From positions 124,001-188,000 of the forward strand of contig NZ_JAATVW010000011.1 of assembly GCF_011947225.1 (NCBI RefSeq): 64,000 bases of DNA, in the 5' to 3' direction. Each line of letters opens with the position of its first letter. Within the stretch, counting starts at the first letter, position 1. A program made the translations under genes and the position numbers. The DNA is from Planosporangium flavigriseum (GTDB taxonomy: Bacteria; Actinomycetota; Actinomycetes; Mycobacteriales; Micromonosporaceae). The notes under the pieces are model-generated. The model did not search any database. It was given only the letters and a program-made list of their open reading frames with translations, and was not told the DNA's origin. This document shows positions 17,320 to 25,969 of this stretch, piece by piece.

Positions 17320-19334
17320 TGGCCGTCACGACCACGACCACGCGCCCCGCCGTCGCGCCGGCTACGGCCCGTCGGGGGCGGCGCGCCAGCCGGCCCCTCG
17401 TCGTGGTCGGCATTCTGGCGATCTGGGTCGTCGGTTGGCTCCTGCTGCGCCATCGGGACACGCTGGCGCTGGGCAAGGCGGACCTGACGCCGCTGCACCG
17501 CTGGATCAACGACGTCAACGACACGGTCGGCGCCAACCGCAACACCAGCCCGATCTTCCTGTACTTCTTCAATGAGATCCGCCTGGTCATCGATACCCTG
17601 GTCACGTTCGTCCAGGGGCTGATCGCGCAGCCGTCGTTCGGGCGGCCGGTGCCCGTCCTGGGCTGGCTGGGCGTGGTCGCGCTCGTCGCGTACGCCGCCT
17701 GGGCGTTCGCCAACTGGCGGGTGGCGCTGCTCGCCGCGGCCGGGTTCGTGCTGTTCGGCCTGCAGGGGCTGTGGCGGGAGAGCATGGACACCCTCGCCCT
17801 CACGCTGTCGGCGGTCCTCGTCGCCCTGATCTTCGGCATCCCGCTCGGCATCTGGGCCGGGCTGTCGGACCGGTTCAACCGGCTGATCACACCGGTGCTG
17901 GACTTCATGCAGACCATGCCGACGTTCGTCTACCTCGCGCCGCTCACCCTGTTCTTCCTGATCGGACCGGCGTCGGCGACGATCGCGACCCTGATCTACG
18001 CCGCGCCGCCGGCTATCCGCCTCACCGCGCACGCCATCCGGTCGGTGCCCGAGTCGCCGCGCGAAGCGACCGAGTCGCTCGGTGCGACTCGGTGGCAGAC
18101 GCTGACGAAGGTGCTGCTGCCGCTGTCCAAGCGCACCATCGTGCTCGGCGCCAACCAGACGATCATGGCGGCGTTGTCGATGGTGACGATCGCGGCCCTC
18201 ATCGATGCGCCCGGCCTGGGCAAGACGGTCATCAAGGCGCTGCAGACCCTCGACGTGGGCACCGCGTTCAACGCGGGGCTCGCGATCGTGGTGATGGCCA
18301 TCGTCCTGGACCGGGTCACGACGGCGGCGAGCGCGCGGGTCGAGGAGGGCCGCCGGCACGTGGGCGGCCGGGCTGAGCGCCTGCGCCGGCCGCTACTGGC
18401 CGCCGGCGGCGTCGCGGCGCTGGTCTGCGCGTACCTGTCGTACACCTACGTCTGGGCGGCCGAGTTCCCGTCCGGCTTCGAGGTCGGCAGCTACGTCTCG
18501 CGGGCCGCCTCCGCTGTGACCGACTGGGCCCAGGGTGACGTCGGGACCGTCACCGGAGGTATCAAGGAAGCGGTCACCGTCGGCCTGCTGAACCCGTTCC
18601 AGGGCTTCCTGTCGGATTCGCCGTGGTGGCTGGTCGGCGCGGTCGTCGTGGCGCTCGCCGCGCTGCTCGGCAGTGTCCGCGCGGCCGTCACGGCCGCGGT
18701 GTGCGTGGGGCTGCTGGTGGCCACCGGGCTGTGGCAGGACAGCATGAGCACGCTTGCCATGACGATCGTCGCGACGCTGCTGACGATGGCGCTGGGCGTC
18801 CTCGTCGGGGTGTGGATGGGCCGCAACCGGCTCGCCGACCGGATCATCCGGCCGGTGCTGGACGCCGGCCAGACCATGCCGGCGTTCGTGTACCTGATCC
18901 CGTTCCTGGCCCTGTTCTCGGCCACCCGGTTCACCGCGATCGTCGCGGCGGTCGTGTTCGCCGCACCGGTTGCGATCAAGATCATCGCGGACGGGATCCG
19001 GGGCGTGCCCGAGACGACCGTGGAGGCCGCGACGGCGGCAGGGTCGAGCACCTGGCAGCTCATCACGAAGGTCCAGCTACCGATGGCGCGCCAGGCGCTG
19101 GTCCTCGCCGCCAACCAGGGCCTCATCTACGTGCTGTCCATGGTGGTCGTCGGCGCGCTCGTCGGCGCCGGCGCGCTCGGCTACGACGTGGTCGCCGGGT
19201 TCTCCCAGAACCAGCTGTACGGCAAGGGCCTCGCCGCCGGCGTCGCCATTGTCCTGCTCGGCATCATGCTCGACCGCATCACGTCCGCCGCGGCGCAGCG
19301 GTCGGGCGGCGGAACGATCCCCAGATACAAGTAA
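17319..19334 (+). CDS. proW: Betaine ABC transporter permease, two ProW domains fused in tandem
   Basis: At 671 residues this is about twice the usual ProW size. It contains two complete transporter permease domains: the first at about 150-335 (Q-T-M-P-T-F-V-Y-L-A-P through S-L-G-A-T-R-W-Q-T) and the second at about 480-665 (Q-T-M-P-A-F-V-Y-L-I-P through A-G-S-S-T-W-Q-L), each with its own EAA-type loop contacting the ATPase. Most ProU/OpuA systems use a homodimer of single-domain permeases; here one chain would supply both halves. No frameshift is involved. Confidence 0.9.
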   Translation: MAVTTTTTRPAVAPATARRGRRASRPLVVVGILAIWVVGWLLLRHRDTLALGKADLTPLHRWINDVNDTVGANRNTSPIFLYFFNEIRLVIDTLVTFVQGLIAQPSFGRPVPVLGWLGVVALVAYAAWAFANWRVALLAAAGFVLFGLQGLWRESMDTLALTLSAVLVALIFGIPLGIWAGLSDRFNRLITPVLDFMQTMPTFVYLAPLTLFFLIGPASATIATLIYAAPPAIRLTAHAIRSVPESPREATESLGATRWQTLTKVLLPLSKRTIVLGANQTIMAALSMVTIAALIDAPGLGKTVIKALQTLDVGTAFNAGLAIVVMAIVLDRVTTAASARVEEGRRHVGGRAERLRRPLLAAGGVAALVCAYLSYTYVWAAEFPSGFEVGSYVSRAASAVTDWAQGDVGTVTGGIKEAVTVGLLNPFQGFLSDSPWWLVGAVVVALAALLGSVRAAVTAAVCVGLLVATGLWQDSMSTLAMTIVATLLTMALGVLVGVWMGRNRLADRIIRPVLDAGQTMPAFVYLIPFLALFSATRFTAIVAAVVFAAPVAIKIIADGIRGVPETTVEAATAAGSSTWQLITKVQLPMARQALVLAANQGLIYVLSMVVVGALVGAGALGYDVVAGFSQNQLYGKGLAAGVAIVLLGIMLDRITSAAAQRSGGGTIPRYK

Positions 19335-19386
19335 GGCGAATCGGCACGTACCAACAGGTGAACCGACTCCTCCGGAGGAACAACCT

Positions 19387-20364
19387 ATGAGACTTCCCAT
19401 CAGCAAGGGCGGGAGGCTGGCCGGCGTCTCGGTCGTCACCGCCGTAGCCCTCGCGCTCACCGGCTGCGGCGGCGCCAAGATCGGCGCCTCGGGCGACTCC
19501 GGATCGGGCTCTGGCAAGTGCGGCACCTTCAACATCGCCATCAACCCGTGGGTCGGGTACGAGGCGAACGCGGCGGTCCTCGCGTACGTCGCCGAGAAGG
19601 AGCTCGGCTGCAAGGTGACGAAGAAGGACCTCAAGGAGGAGGTCGCCTGGCAGGGCTTCGGCACCGGCGAGGTCGACGCGGTCGTGGAAAACTGGGGCCA
19701 CGACGACCTCAAGAAGAAGTACATCGATGACCAGAAGACCGCGGTGTCCGCCGGGTCGACCAAGGTCGACGGGGTCATCGGCTGGTTCGTGCCGCCGTGG
19801 ATGGCCAAGCAGTACCCGGACATCACCGACTGGAAGAACCTGAACAAGTACGCCGACCTGTTCAAGACGTCGGAGTCCGGCGGCAAGGGCCAGATCCTCG
19901 ACGGCGACCCGTCGTTCGTCACCAACGACGAGGCCCTGGTCAAGAACCTCAACCTGAACTACAAGGTGGTGTACGCCGGCAGCGAGCCCGCCCTGATCCA
20001 GGCGTTCCGTCAGGCCGAGCAGAAGAAGACCCCGCTCATCGGATACTTCTACGACCCGCAGTGGTTCATGTCCGAGGTCAAGCTCGTCAAGGTGAACCTC
20101 CCGGCGTACACGCCCGGCTGCGACGCCGACGCGGAGAAGATCGCCTGCGACTACCCGGCCTACGACCTGGACAAGATCGTCAGCAAGAAGTTCGCCGACG
20201 CCAACGGCCCGGCGTACCAGCTGGTGAAGAACTTCCAGTGGACGAACGAGGACCAGAACACGGTCGCCAAGTACATCGCCCAGGACAAGATGTCCCCGGA
20301 GGCCGCGGCGAAGAAGTGGGTCGAGGCCAACCAGGACAAGGTGAAGGCCTGGCTGCCCAAGTAA
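19387..20364 (+). CDS. proX: Glycine betaine-binding lipoprotein
   Basis: A 325-residue substrate-binding lipoprotein: signal peptide residues 1-27 with lipobox A-L-T-G-C, then an OpuAC-type binding domain (A-I-N-P-W-V-G-Y-E-A-N, V-V-E-N-W-G-H-D, W-F-V-P-P-W, Y-D-P-Q-W). The tryptophans W-V-G, N-W-G and Q-W are candidates for the aromatic box that binds the quaternary ammonium. The start at 19387 has a good GGAGGA site. It is the last gene of the betB-proVWX set and is followed by a large inverted repeat. Confidence 0.9.
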   Translation: MRLPISKGGRLAGVSVVTAVALALTGCGGAKIGASGDSGSGSGKCGTFNIAINPWVGYEANAAVLAYVAEKELGCKVTKKDLKEEVAWQGFGTGEVDAVVENWGHDDLKKKYIDDQKTAVSAGSTKVDGVIGWFVPPWMAKQYPDITDWKNLNKYADLFKTSESGGKGQILDGDPSFVTNDEALVKNLNLNYKVVYAGSEPALIQAFRQAEQKKTPLIGYFYDPQWFMSEVKLVKVNLPAYTPGCDADAEKIACDYPAYDLDKIVSKKFADANGPAYQLVKNFQWTNEDQNTVAKYIAQDKMSPEAAAKKWVEANQDKVKAWLPK

Positions 20365-20387
20365 GCACCTGATCCGACCGTCGCCGT

Positions 20388-20468
20388 CCGCCGTCCCACC
20401 CATGATCCGGTAAGAAACGGGGCGCTCTGACGCCCTGAACTCTTCAGGATCATGACGTGGGACGGCGG
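20388..20468. terminator. Long inverted repeat after proX
   Basis: About 21 bp at 20388-20408 pair with 20447-20468 with a single bulge, enclosing a smaller GGGCGCT/GACGCCC hairpin. This would form a long stem at the end of the proX message. There is no T-run, so it may act as an mRNA-stabilising or factor-dependent end rather than a classic terminator. Confidence 0.45.
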
Positions 20469-20566
20469 CAGCGCCGGCATAGGCGCTGAGGCGAGAGCGG
20501 ATCCAGCCGAGCCCACGCGTTAGGTTCGTCCCGCTACCGCCTGGGGCGCCGTTGGCAGCAGGTACG

Positions 20567-20612
20567 GATCAGCAAGGACAGGGACTCGAACCCCGAACCC
20601 GCGGGTTAGGAG
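20567..20612 (-). repeat. tRNA-Arg(CCT) 3'-half fragment at the edge of the microcompartment locus
   Basis: On the minus strand this reads as an anticodon loop CTCCTAA, 3' anticodon stem CCCGC, variable loop, a T-arm (CGGGG-TTCGAGT-CCCTG) and part of an acceptor strand. The 5' half of the tRNA is absent: the preceding sequence is the end of the ddrA gene, whose TAA stop lies inside the anticodon loop. This looks like an attachment-site remnant at a tRNA-Arg gene. I find no second copy in the window. Confidence 0.6.
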
Positions 20613-22273
20613 GTAGCGAGTCCATACGCGACGGCGAACCGGTGGCCGAGCGAGCCTGACGCGCCGCCGTCACGGGCCAGCACCGCTCCGGCCGCGACTC
20701 GGCCGGCCGCGACCGCCCCGCGCCCGATCGGCGTGCCCGGCGGCAGCACCTCGGCGAGGGTCGCCAGTATCTCTTCGTCGGCGGCCGGACCGCCGACCAG
20801 CAGCACCGGCCGTTCCCGTTCGGACGAAGGCAGCGCGCTCAACGCCCGGTGGACCGCGACGCCGAGGACCGCCGCCTTGGCCCGGCGGCGTACCCCGCGC
20901 CACTCCGCCGGTGACCAGACGGTCGGCAACGGTACGAGGCCGAGCGGTCCGGTCGCACACAGCCGCCCGACGGTGTCGCCGCCGGCCGGCCGGTCGAGAA
21001 AAATCCGGGTGCCGTCCTCGGTGGTCGCCACGTCGGGCCCCTCGACGCGCATGGCGGGTCCGCGCTTGGCGTACTCGGCGAGCGCCTTGGGTACCTTCAG
21101 CGCGGCCGCTACCACCGCGGTGAGCAGGTCCCCGGCGCCGGCGACCGTCGCGGCGCCGGTGACTCCGATGACGTCGACCGTACCGCCACCGAGGTCGATG
21201 ACGAGCGCGCCGTCCGCGCCCGGGGTGGTGAGCGCGCCGGCCCGCGCCGCCGACGTCTCGGAGGTAACGAGGCGGGCGGGACGGTCGAGCAGCTTTTCGA
21301 GACACGCCACCGGGTCGACCAGGTCCTGCTCGCCCGCCAGGGTGGCCAGCACGAGTTCCGCGTCCGGCGAGCCCCGGCGAAGCTCACGCAGGACGGCCGC
21401 GACGTCGACGGCGGCCAGGTCCCCGACCGCGACGGGTCCGGTGCCGAGGTCGAGGGTGTACGGTCCGCCGTTCGTCGCCTGCGCGTCGGTCAGGTCGACC
21501 GGGCCGTCCCCGGCGTCGACCCACGGCCGGTGATCCTGGGAAGCGGCAACAGGCGGCAGCCCGTACGCCACCACGGCGTTCGAGGCGCCGTCGAGGCTGG
21601 CGGCCACGGCCGCGAGATATCCCGATGAGTCCGCCCCCAGCCCCAGCGAAGCCGCCATCGCGAACGCGTCCGTCACCTTCTGCAGCGCGCGGCCCGGCGG
21701 GCGCACCTCCATGGCCAGCAACCGAGCCGCAGCGGCCGAAGCAGCCGGTACCCCGTCGACGACCGGCAGCGACTGGCGCAGACGAGAACCGATCAGGACC
21801 GCCTCGTCCGACTCGACACAGACGCCGATGACGGCAAGGCCCGCCGACACCAGCCGGTTGATCCGGGCCGCCGCCTCCCGGAATCCCACCGACGCCGGCA
21901 CCACGATCACCTGCGGGCCGTCACCCAGTTGCGCGTCCCGCAAGACCGGCCAGGGCGTACCACACCCGAAGCCCTCGCCGCTCGCCGTCGTGGCGCCCCG
22001 GCGCAGGACCCGCAGCGGTCCGGTGTGGACGGTCGGCGCGGGTACCCGCACGGTCGACGTACGCACCGGCCGGAGCGCGGCCACGTGCACCGCCTCGACG
22101 TCGACCCGAGCCCGGGACGCGGTACGGGCCACCAACGCAGCCGCCGCCGTGATCGACGAAGGCGACCCCTTGGCGCCCCGGGTGGGGGCGCGGTCGGCAG
22201 CTACGACGCCGCCGTCACTGGAGACCAGCACCACCTCGGTGGTGGCATTGCCGATGTCGAGGCCCGCGATCAC
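20606..22273 (-). CDS. ddrA: Diol dehydratase reactivase, large (alpha) subunit
   Basis: A 555-residue chaperone-like ATPase that exchanges damaged cobalamin out of B12 diol dehydratase. The N-terminus I-A-G-L-D-I-G-N-A-T-T-E-V and the later V-I-D-L-G-G-G-T-V-D-V-I are the paired phosphate-binding motifs of the actin-like fold shared by PduG/DdrA. Length is close to family norm (about 600). The small reactivase subunit (DdrB/PduH) is not found anywhere in the window. It ends inside a tRNA-Arg fragment. It lies 14 bp downstream of the dehydratase small-subunit gene and is probably in one operon with it. Confidence 0.85.
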   Translation of the reverse strand: MIAGLDIGNATTEVVLVSSDGGVVAADRAPTRGAKGSPSSITAAAALVARTASRARVDVEAVHVAALRPVRTSTVRVPAPTVHTGPLRVLRRGATTASGEGFGCGTPWPVLRDAQLGDGPQVIVVPASVGFREAAARINRLVSAGLAVIGVCVESDEAVLIGSRLRQSLPVVDGVPAASAAAARLLAMEVRPPGRALQKVTDAFAMAASLGLGADSSGYLAAVAASLDGASNAVVAYGLPPVAASQDHRPWVDAGDGPVDLTDAQATNGGPYTLDLGTGPVAVGDLAAVDVAAVLRELRRGSPDAELVLATLAGEQDLVDPVACLEKLLDRPARLVTSETSAARAGALTTPGADGALVIDLGGGTVDVIGVTGAATVAGAGDLLTAVVAAALKVPKALAEYAKRGPAMRVEGPDVATTEDGTRIFLDRPAGGDTVGRLCATGPLGLVPLPTVWSPAEWRGVRRRAKAAVLGVAVHRALSALPSSERERPVLLVGGPAADEEILATLAEVLPPGTPIGRGAVAAGRVAAGAVLARDGGASGSLGHRFAVAYGLATS

Positions 22274-22286
22274 CCTAGTAACGCGA

Positions 22287-22652
22287 TCACCCTAGTAATC
22301 CGCGCGTGGCGTACCAGCTCGCGGCTTCGCGTACGAACGCCGCGGTGCGCGGCGCACCCTGCTCGTCGAGTCGGCGCGCAAGGGCCTCCAGCTCGTCGGC
22401 GGTGGAGCGGCCGGGTCGCAGCGCCTCGTACGCGGCGAGCACGTCGGCGTCGGGCAGCCGGGCCAGTTCGGCGGCGCGGCCCAGCGCGGAGGCCAGCTGC
22501 GGGTTGCCGTGATTCGCCGCGACCGCAGCCTGCGCGCGCAGGGCCGAGGGGTGGATGCGGACGTCATCGGGGCCGAGCGATCCCGCGCGCAGCGCCTCGA
22601 CGGTGACCTCGTCGAGCGGCCGTCCGGAGTACCCCCGTACCTGCTCAGTCAT
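22287..22652 (-). CDS. pduE: Diol/glycerol dehydratase small subunit
   Basis: A 121-residue small subunit: G-Y-S-G-R-P-L-D-E-V-T-V-E-A-L near the start, H-P-S-A-L-R-A-Q-A-A-V-A, and Y-E-A-L-R-P-G-R-S-T towards the end, all typical of PduE/DhaE. It lacks the roughly 30-residue N-terminal extension that in Salmonella PduE helps localisation to the microcompartment. The start overlaps the end of the large/medium fusion gene by 8 bp, so translation is coupled. Confidence 0.9.
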   Translation of the reverse strand: MTEQVRGYSGRPLDEVTVEALRAGSLGPDDVRIHPSALRAQAAVAANHGNPQLASALGRAAELARLPDADVLAAYEALRPGRSTADELEALARRLDEQGAPRTAAFVREAASWYATRGLLG

Positions 22653-24885
22653 CCATGACCTCCAACGAAAGCTCCTCCGGTGCCGAGCCAATATCGCAGC
22701 ATTCCCGTTCCAGCGCCACGAATGAAACCACACGGGTGTGGTACCTCGCCGTGATGGCGTCCTCCGAGTACGGGTTGAGCACCGGCTCCGGCGTGGCGCC
22801 CTTGGCGTGCCGGGCGGCGTTGACGGCCATCAGACGGTACATCTCGCGGGTGACGTGCGGCGCGACCGAGTACAGCTCCAGGTTGGCCAGCGGCGTGAGG
22901 TCGCGGCGGTGGATGAGCGCGGTCCCCTTGCCTTGCAGGCCGATCGACACACCGGAGCCGGAGAGCTGGGCGGCGGCCAGACCGATCTGCCCTAAGTCGA
23001 TAGAGGACTGTACGCGGACGATCCGACCACGGCAGCCCTCCTCTTCAAGACCGGCCAGCAGTTCGTCGAGGACGTCGAGCACGTCGAGGCCCGAGAGCGT
23101 ACGCCAGACGCTGCGGCCGAGCGCTGGGGAGACGCCGATGACGACCTCCCGCGGGTCGTTCGAAACAGCGGCGGCACCCAAACAAGACAGCCCCGGCCGG
23201 GCATAGGCGGCCTGCTCGGCGCGCAGGTCGGCGACCGACCGCTCCTGGCGGACAGCCGCGATCTCCGCGAGCCGTTCCGGACCCGGGACATAGCCCGTGC
23301 CCGGCCCGGCGTAGTCGTTGGGGTCGGTGACGGCGGACAGGCACCTCATCGACTCGTCGAAGATGGCGGCGGGTTGGAGGTAGTCGCCGGCGACCCGGGC
23401 GCGCAGCATGCCGAGGACCCGTTCGGCTTCCACGGAGAAGCCGCACTCGTCGAGGGCGGCGACGATGTCGAGGCCGGTCAGCCCGCTCTCGCCGATCATG
23501 CGGGCCGCCTGGAGCACCCGTAGCGGGTCGGGCTCGGGCAGGTCCCGGCTGCCGGCCGCGTGGACCACCGCCTCGACGTGTTCGTCGTCGAAGTCGGCCA
23601 GGCCGAGGTGGGCGTACACGGCGCGGACGGCCTCGGCGGCGCGTCTCCGTACGGCCAGAATGTACTCTTCGGTCGGTTGGCGCAGCGCGCCGTCGACGCC
23701 CCAGTCGCGCTGGAGCACCAGGTAGTCGTCGAGGTCCTCGGCGTTGAGGTTGGACGGGCCGAACATGTTGTCGTAGCGCGGGATGCTGCCGAAGCCGGAG
23801 ACGATGAAGTCGGAGCCGGCGAGGAACGTCGGCAGCGTCCGGGCCGTGCGGCGCATGTCGGACTCTGACATCAGGCTGTCGTTGCCGGAGCACGATTCCA
23901 GGCCGCGCAGCATCACCATGAGGTTCTCGTAGTGCAGCTCGAGGACCCCGCCGGGGACGCTCGCGGTGAGCGCGGCGGTGTCGATGCCGCCGTTCTGCAC
24001 GCCCTGCGCGCCGCAGGCCCGGGCGAGGGACACGCAGCGCGATTCGAGGTACAGCATCGAGCGCCCTTCGGCGCCGCCCATCAGCGCCTCGGAGCCGGCG
24101 CCGGACGACAGCCGCATCTTGACGCCACGGGAGGCGTACGCCGCGACGAGGAACGCCTTGGACCACGGGGTGTCGTCGCCGTCGACGAAGACCTGCTCGG
24201 TGCCGTACACGGAGACGGTCTCGGCGTAGGAGACCAGGCCGCGTACGCCGAGTTGGAGTTCGAGGGCCTCCTCGACCGAGCACTGGGTCAGCGCGCCGGC
24301 CGCGGCGACCTGGGAGCCGATGAGGACCGCCACCGCGTTGCTCGGGGCGTCGCCGAAGACCGGCACGGTGGTCTCGAGTTCGCGGAACCCGTACGCGACG
24401 GCGGTGGCCGCGTCGGCGGCGAGCAGCAGCGGGTCGTCGAGCCGGTTGGTGACGTGGGCCTGGTTGGACGGAGTGCGGCGCACGCGCATCTTCGCCAGGG
24501 CGATGGTGATCTCGTACGGCCGGATCTGCCGGACCACCGCGGCGAGCTTGGCCGGCGTCATGCCCGCGACGAGGCGGGTGATCTCGGCTCTCGGCACGGA
24601 CGGGTCCACGATCATGCGGGCGACGGTGACGTCGTCGGTCGCCATCGCCTCCTCGGCGACGGTCAGGTCGAGGCCGTGTTCGGCGATGAACGCGTCGACG
24701 ACGTCGAAGTCCTCGCGGCGCCGCCCGTCGAGTTCGACGACTACCCCGTCGGAGATGACGAGGCTGGGAAGCGGGTCCGCCGGCGACCAGAGCGCCGCCA
24801 GGCCGAGGGACGGGTCTTGTGCGGCCAGCCCGTCGAGGTTGACCGCCCGCCCGTCGAGCATCCGCAGCCGGCCCCAGCCGGTCAT
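22645..24885 (-). CDS. B12-dependent diol dehydratase, large and medium subunits fused
   Basis: One 746-residue chain: residues 1-550 are PduC-like and about 580-746 are PduD-like (V-I-G-V-S-P-A-L-G, then L-S-G-S-G-V-S-I-G-L-Q-G-K-G-T, then L-A-N-L-E-L-Y). Residues matching Klebsiella His143, Glu170, Glu221, Gln296, Asp335 and Ser362 are all present (here His144, Glu171, Glu222, Gln297, Asp336, Ser363). Two substrate-end positions differ: Ser301 is Asp302 and Gln336 is Ser337. The linker at 550-580 replaces the N-terminal encapsulation segment of PduD. The reaction is radical dehydration of a 1,2-diol to an aldehyde; the substrate is uncertain and may be a cationic diol. The start overlaps the amidase stop (ATGA). 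Confidence 0.9.
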   Translation of the reverse strand: MTGWGRLRMLDGRAVNLDGLAAQDPSLGLAALWSPADPLPSLVISDGVVVELDGRRREDFDVVDAFIAEHGLDLTVAEEAMATDDVTVARMIVDPSVPRAEITRLVAGMTPAKLAAVVRQIRPYEITIALAKMRVRRTPSNQAHVTNRLDDPLLLAADAATAVAYGFRELETTVPVFGDAPSNAVAVLIGSQVAAAGALTQCSVEEALELQLGVRGLVSYAETVSVYGTEQVFVDGDDTPWSKAFLVAAYASRGVKMRLSSGAGSEALMGGAEGRSMLYLESRCVSLARACGAQGVQNGGIDTAALTASVPGGVLELHYENLMVMLRGLESCSGNDSLMSESDMRRTARTLPTFLAGSDFIVSGFGSIPRYDNMFGPSNLNAEDLDDYLVLQRDWGVDGALRQPTEEYILAVRRRAAEAVRAVYAHLGLADFDDEHVEAVVHAAGSRDLPEPDPLRVLQAARMIGESGLTGLDIVAALDECGFSVEAERVLGMLRARVAGDYLQPAAIFDESMRCLSAVTDPNDYAGPGTGYVPGPERLAEIAAVRQERSVADLRAEQAAYARPGLSCLGAAAVSNDPREVVIGVSPALGRSVWRTLSGLDVLDVLDELLAGLEEEGCRGRIVRVQSSIDLGQIGLAAAQLSGSGVSIGLQGKGTALIHRRDLTPLANLELYSVAPHVTREMYRLMAVNAARHAKGATPEPVLNPYSEDAITARYHTRVVSFVALERECCDIGSAPEELSLEVMDD

Positions 24886-25904
24886 CGCCGCTTCCACACT
24901 GCTGCCGCAGCCCGCAGCCGGGCGTGGATCCCCCCGTACGGCTCGACGCCGGGCAGGTGCGCCTTGGCCACCTTGGCCACACAGGTGTAGTCGTTGTCGA
25001 CGACGTTGGCGATCGGCGCGAGCGAGGTCTGCGAGACGAGCTGGTACGCGTCGAGAATGGACAGTTGCAGCTCGGCGGCTACCCAGCCGACCATGTCGGC
25101 CTGGCTGATGCGGAACGCGTCCTCGAGCGGGCGGGCCGAGCCGGTCGACATGACGTACTCGTCGGTCTCGAGCCGTGGCCACGGCGTCGGCACGCCCTTG
25201 ATGAGGTCGATCAGGACGACGGTGTCCATGGCGGTCTCGACGGCGACGCCGCAGGTCTCGCCCTCGCCCTGCCGGGCGTGGCCGTCGCCGAAGCTGAACA
25301 GGGCGCCCTCGACGTTGACGCCGAGGTAGCAGGTCGCGCCGGCGCGCATCTCCGGGGTGTCCATGTTGCCGCCCCATGAGCCGGGGGTGAGCGACGAGCG
25401 CGCCTCGCCCAGCGGCGGCGCCACCCCGACGGTGCCGTGCATCGGGTCGAGCGGCAGTTCGACGACCAGGTCGCTGTCGCGGGCTTCGTACCGCACGACC
25501 CCGGCCGCCCGGTCGATGCCGTAGATCCAGGTGCGTTCGCCCAGCGCGGCCTGGAGCGTGGCCGTACGCGGGGTCGAGGTGAGCGCGCCGAAGAACGGGA
25601 CGGTGGTCGACACGCCCCACGACTCGCGTGGGGTGATGGAGACGAAGTGCACGACGAGCGTGTCCCCGGGCTCGGCGCCCTCGACGTAGAACGGCCCGGT
25701 CTGCGGGTTGAGGTAGCGGGGGTCGGTGACCTGGGTGGGCAGGTCGTCGACCGTACGCACCGCGCCGTTGAAGCAGTCGCGGGTCCAGGTCGACAGGAAG
25801 GTGCCCGGGGCGATCTGGGCCACCGGTTCCGCCCCGCCGAACGTGTAGACGAGCTGGCTCGCCGGGGCGTCGGGGTCGGGCGCGTACTCGAAAAACGAAG
25901 CCAC
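24882..25904 (-). CDS. Acetamidase/formamidase-family amidase
   Basis: A 340-residue FmdA/AmdA-family protein. Family features visible: T-G-P-F-Y-V-E-G-A-E-P-G-D-T-L-V-V near residue 70, H-G-T-V-G-V-A-P in the middle, G-G-N-M-D-T-P-E-M with the metal-site aspartate, and F-S-F-G-D-G-H-A-R-Q-G-E-G-E. These enzymes release ammonia or an amine from simple amides. It is the first gene of the operon carrying the diol dehydratase, with a four-base overlap, so the amide it cleaves may supply the amine or diol used by the locus. The substrate is not inferable from sequence alone. Confidence 0.88.
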   Translation of the reverse strand: MASFFEYAPDPDAPASQLVYTFGGAEPVAQIAPGTFLSTWTRDCFNGAVRTVDDLPTQVTDPRYLNPQTGPFYVEGAEPGDTLVVHFVSITPRESWGVSTTVPFFGALTSTPRTATLQAALGERTWIYGIDRAAGVVRYEARDSDLVVELPLDPMHGTVGVAPPLGEARSSLTPGSWGGNMDTPEMRAGATCYLGVNVEGALFSFGDGHARQGEGETCGVAVETAMDTVVLIDLIKGVPTPWPRLETDEYVMSTGSARPLEDAFRISQADMVGWVAAELQLSILDAYQLVSQTSLAPIANVVDNDYTCVAKVAKAHLPGVEPYGGIHARLRAAAAVWKRR

Positions 25905-25931
25905 TGGTCGCTTCCTCCGGTCAGGGGGTGT

Positions 25932-25961
25932 GGTGGGTGGCCGGGGCCCCGGCCACCCACC
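25932..25961. terminator. 30-bp GC palindrome between permease and amidase genes
   Basis: A perfect palindrome centred at 25946/25947 lies between the permease stop (25970) and the amidase start (25904), both on the minus strand. It would give a very stable hairpin. No T-run follows, so it may attenuate rather than end transcription, lowering amidase/dehydratase expression relative to the permease. Confidence 0.5.
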
Positions 25962-25969
25962 CCACGGTT

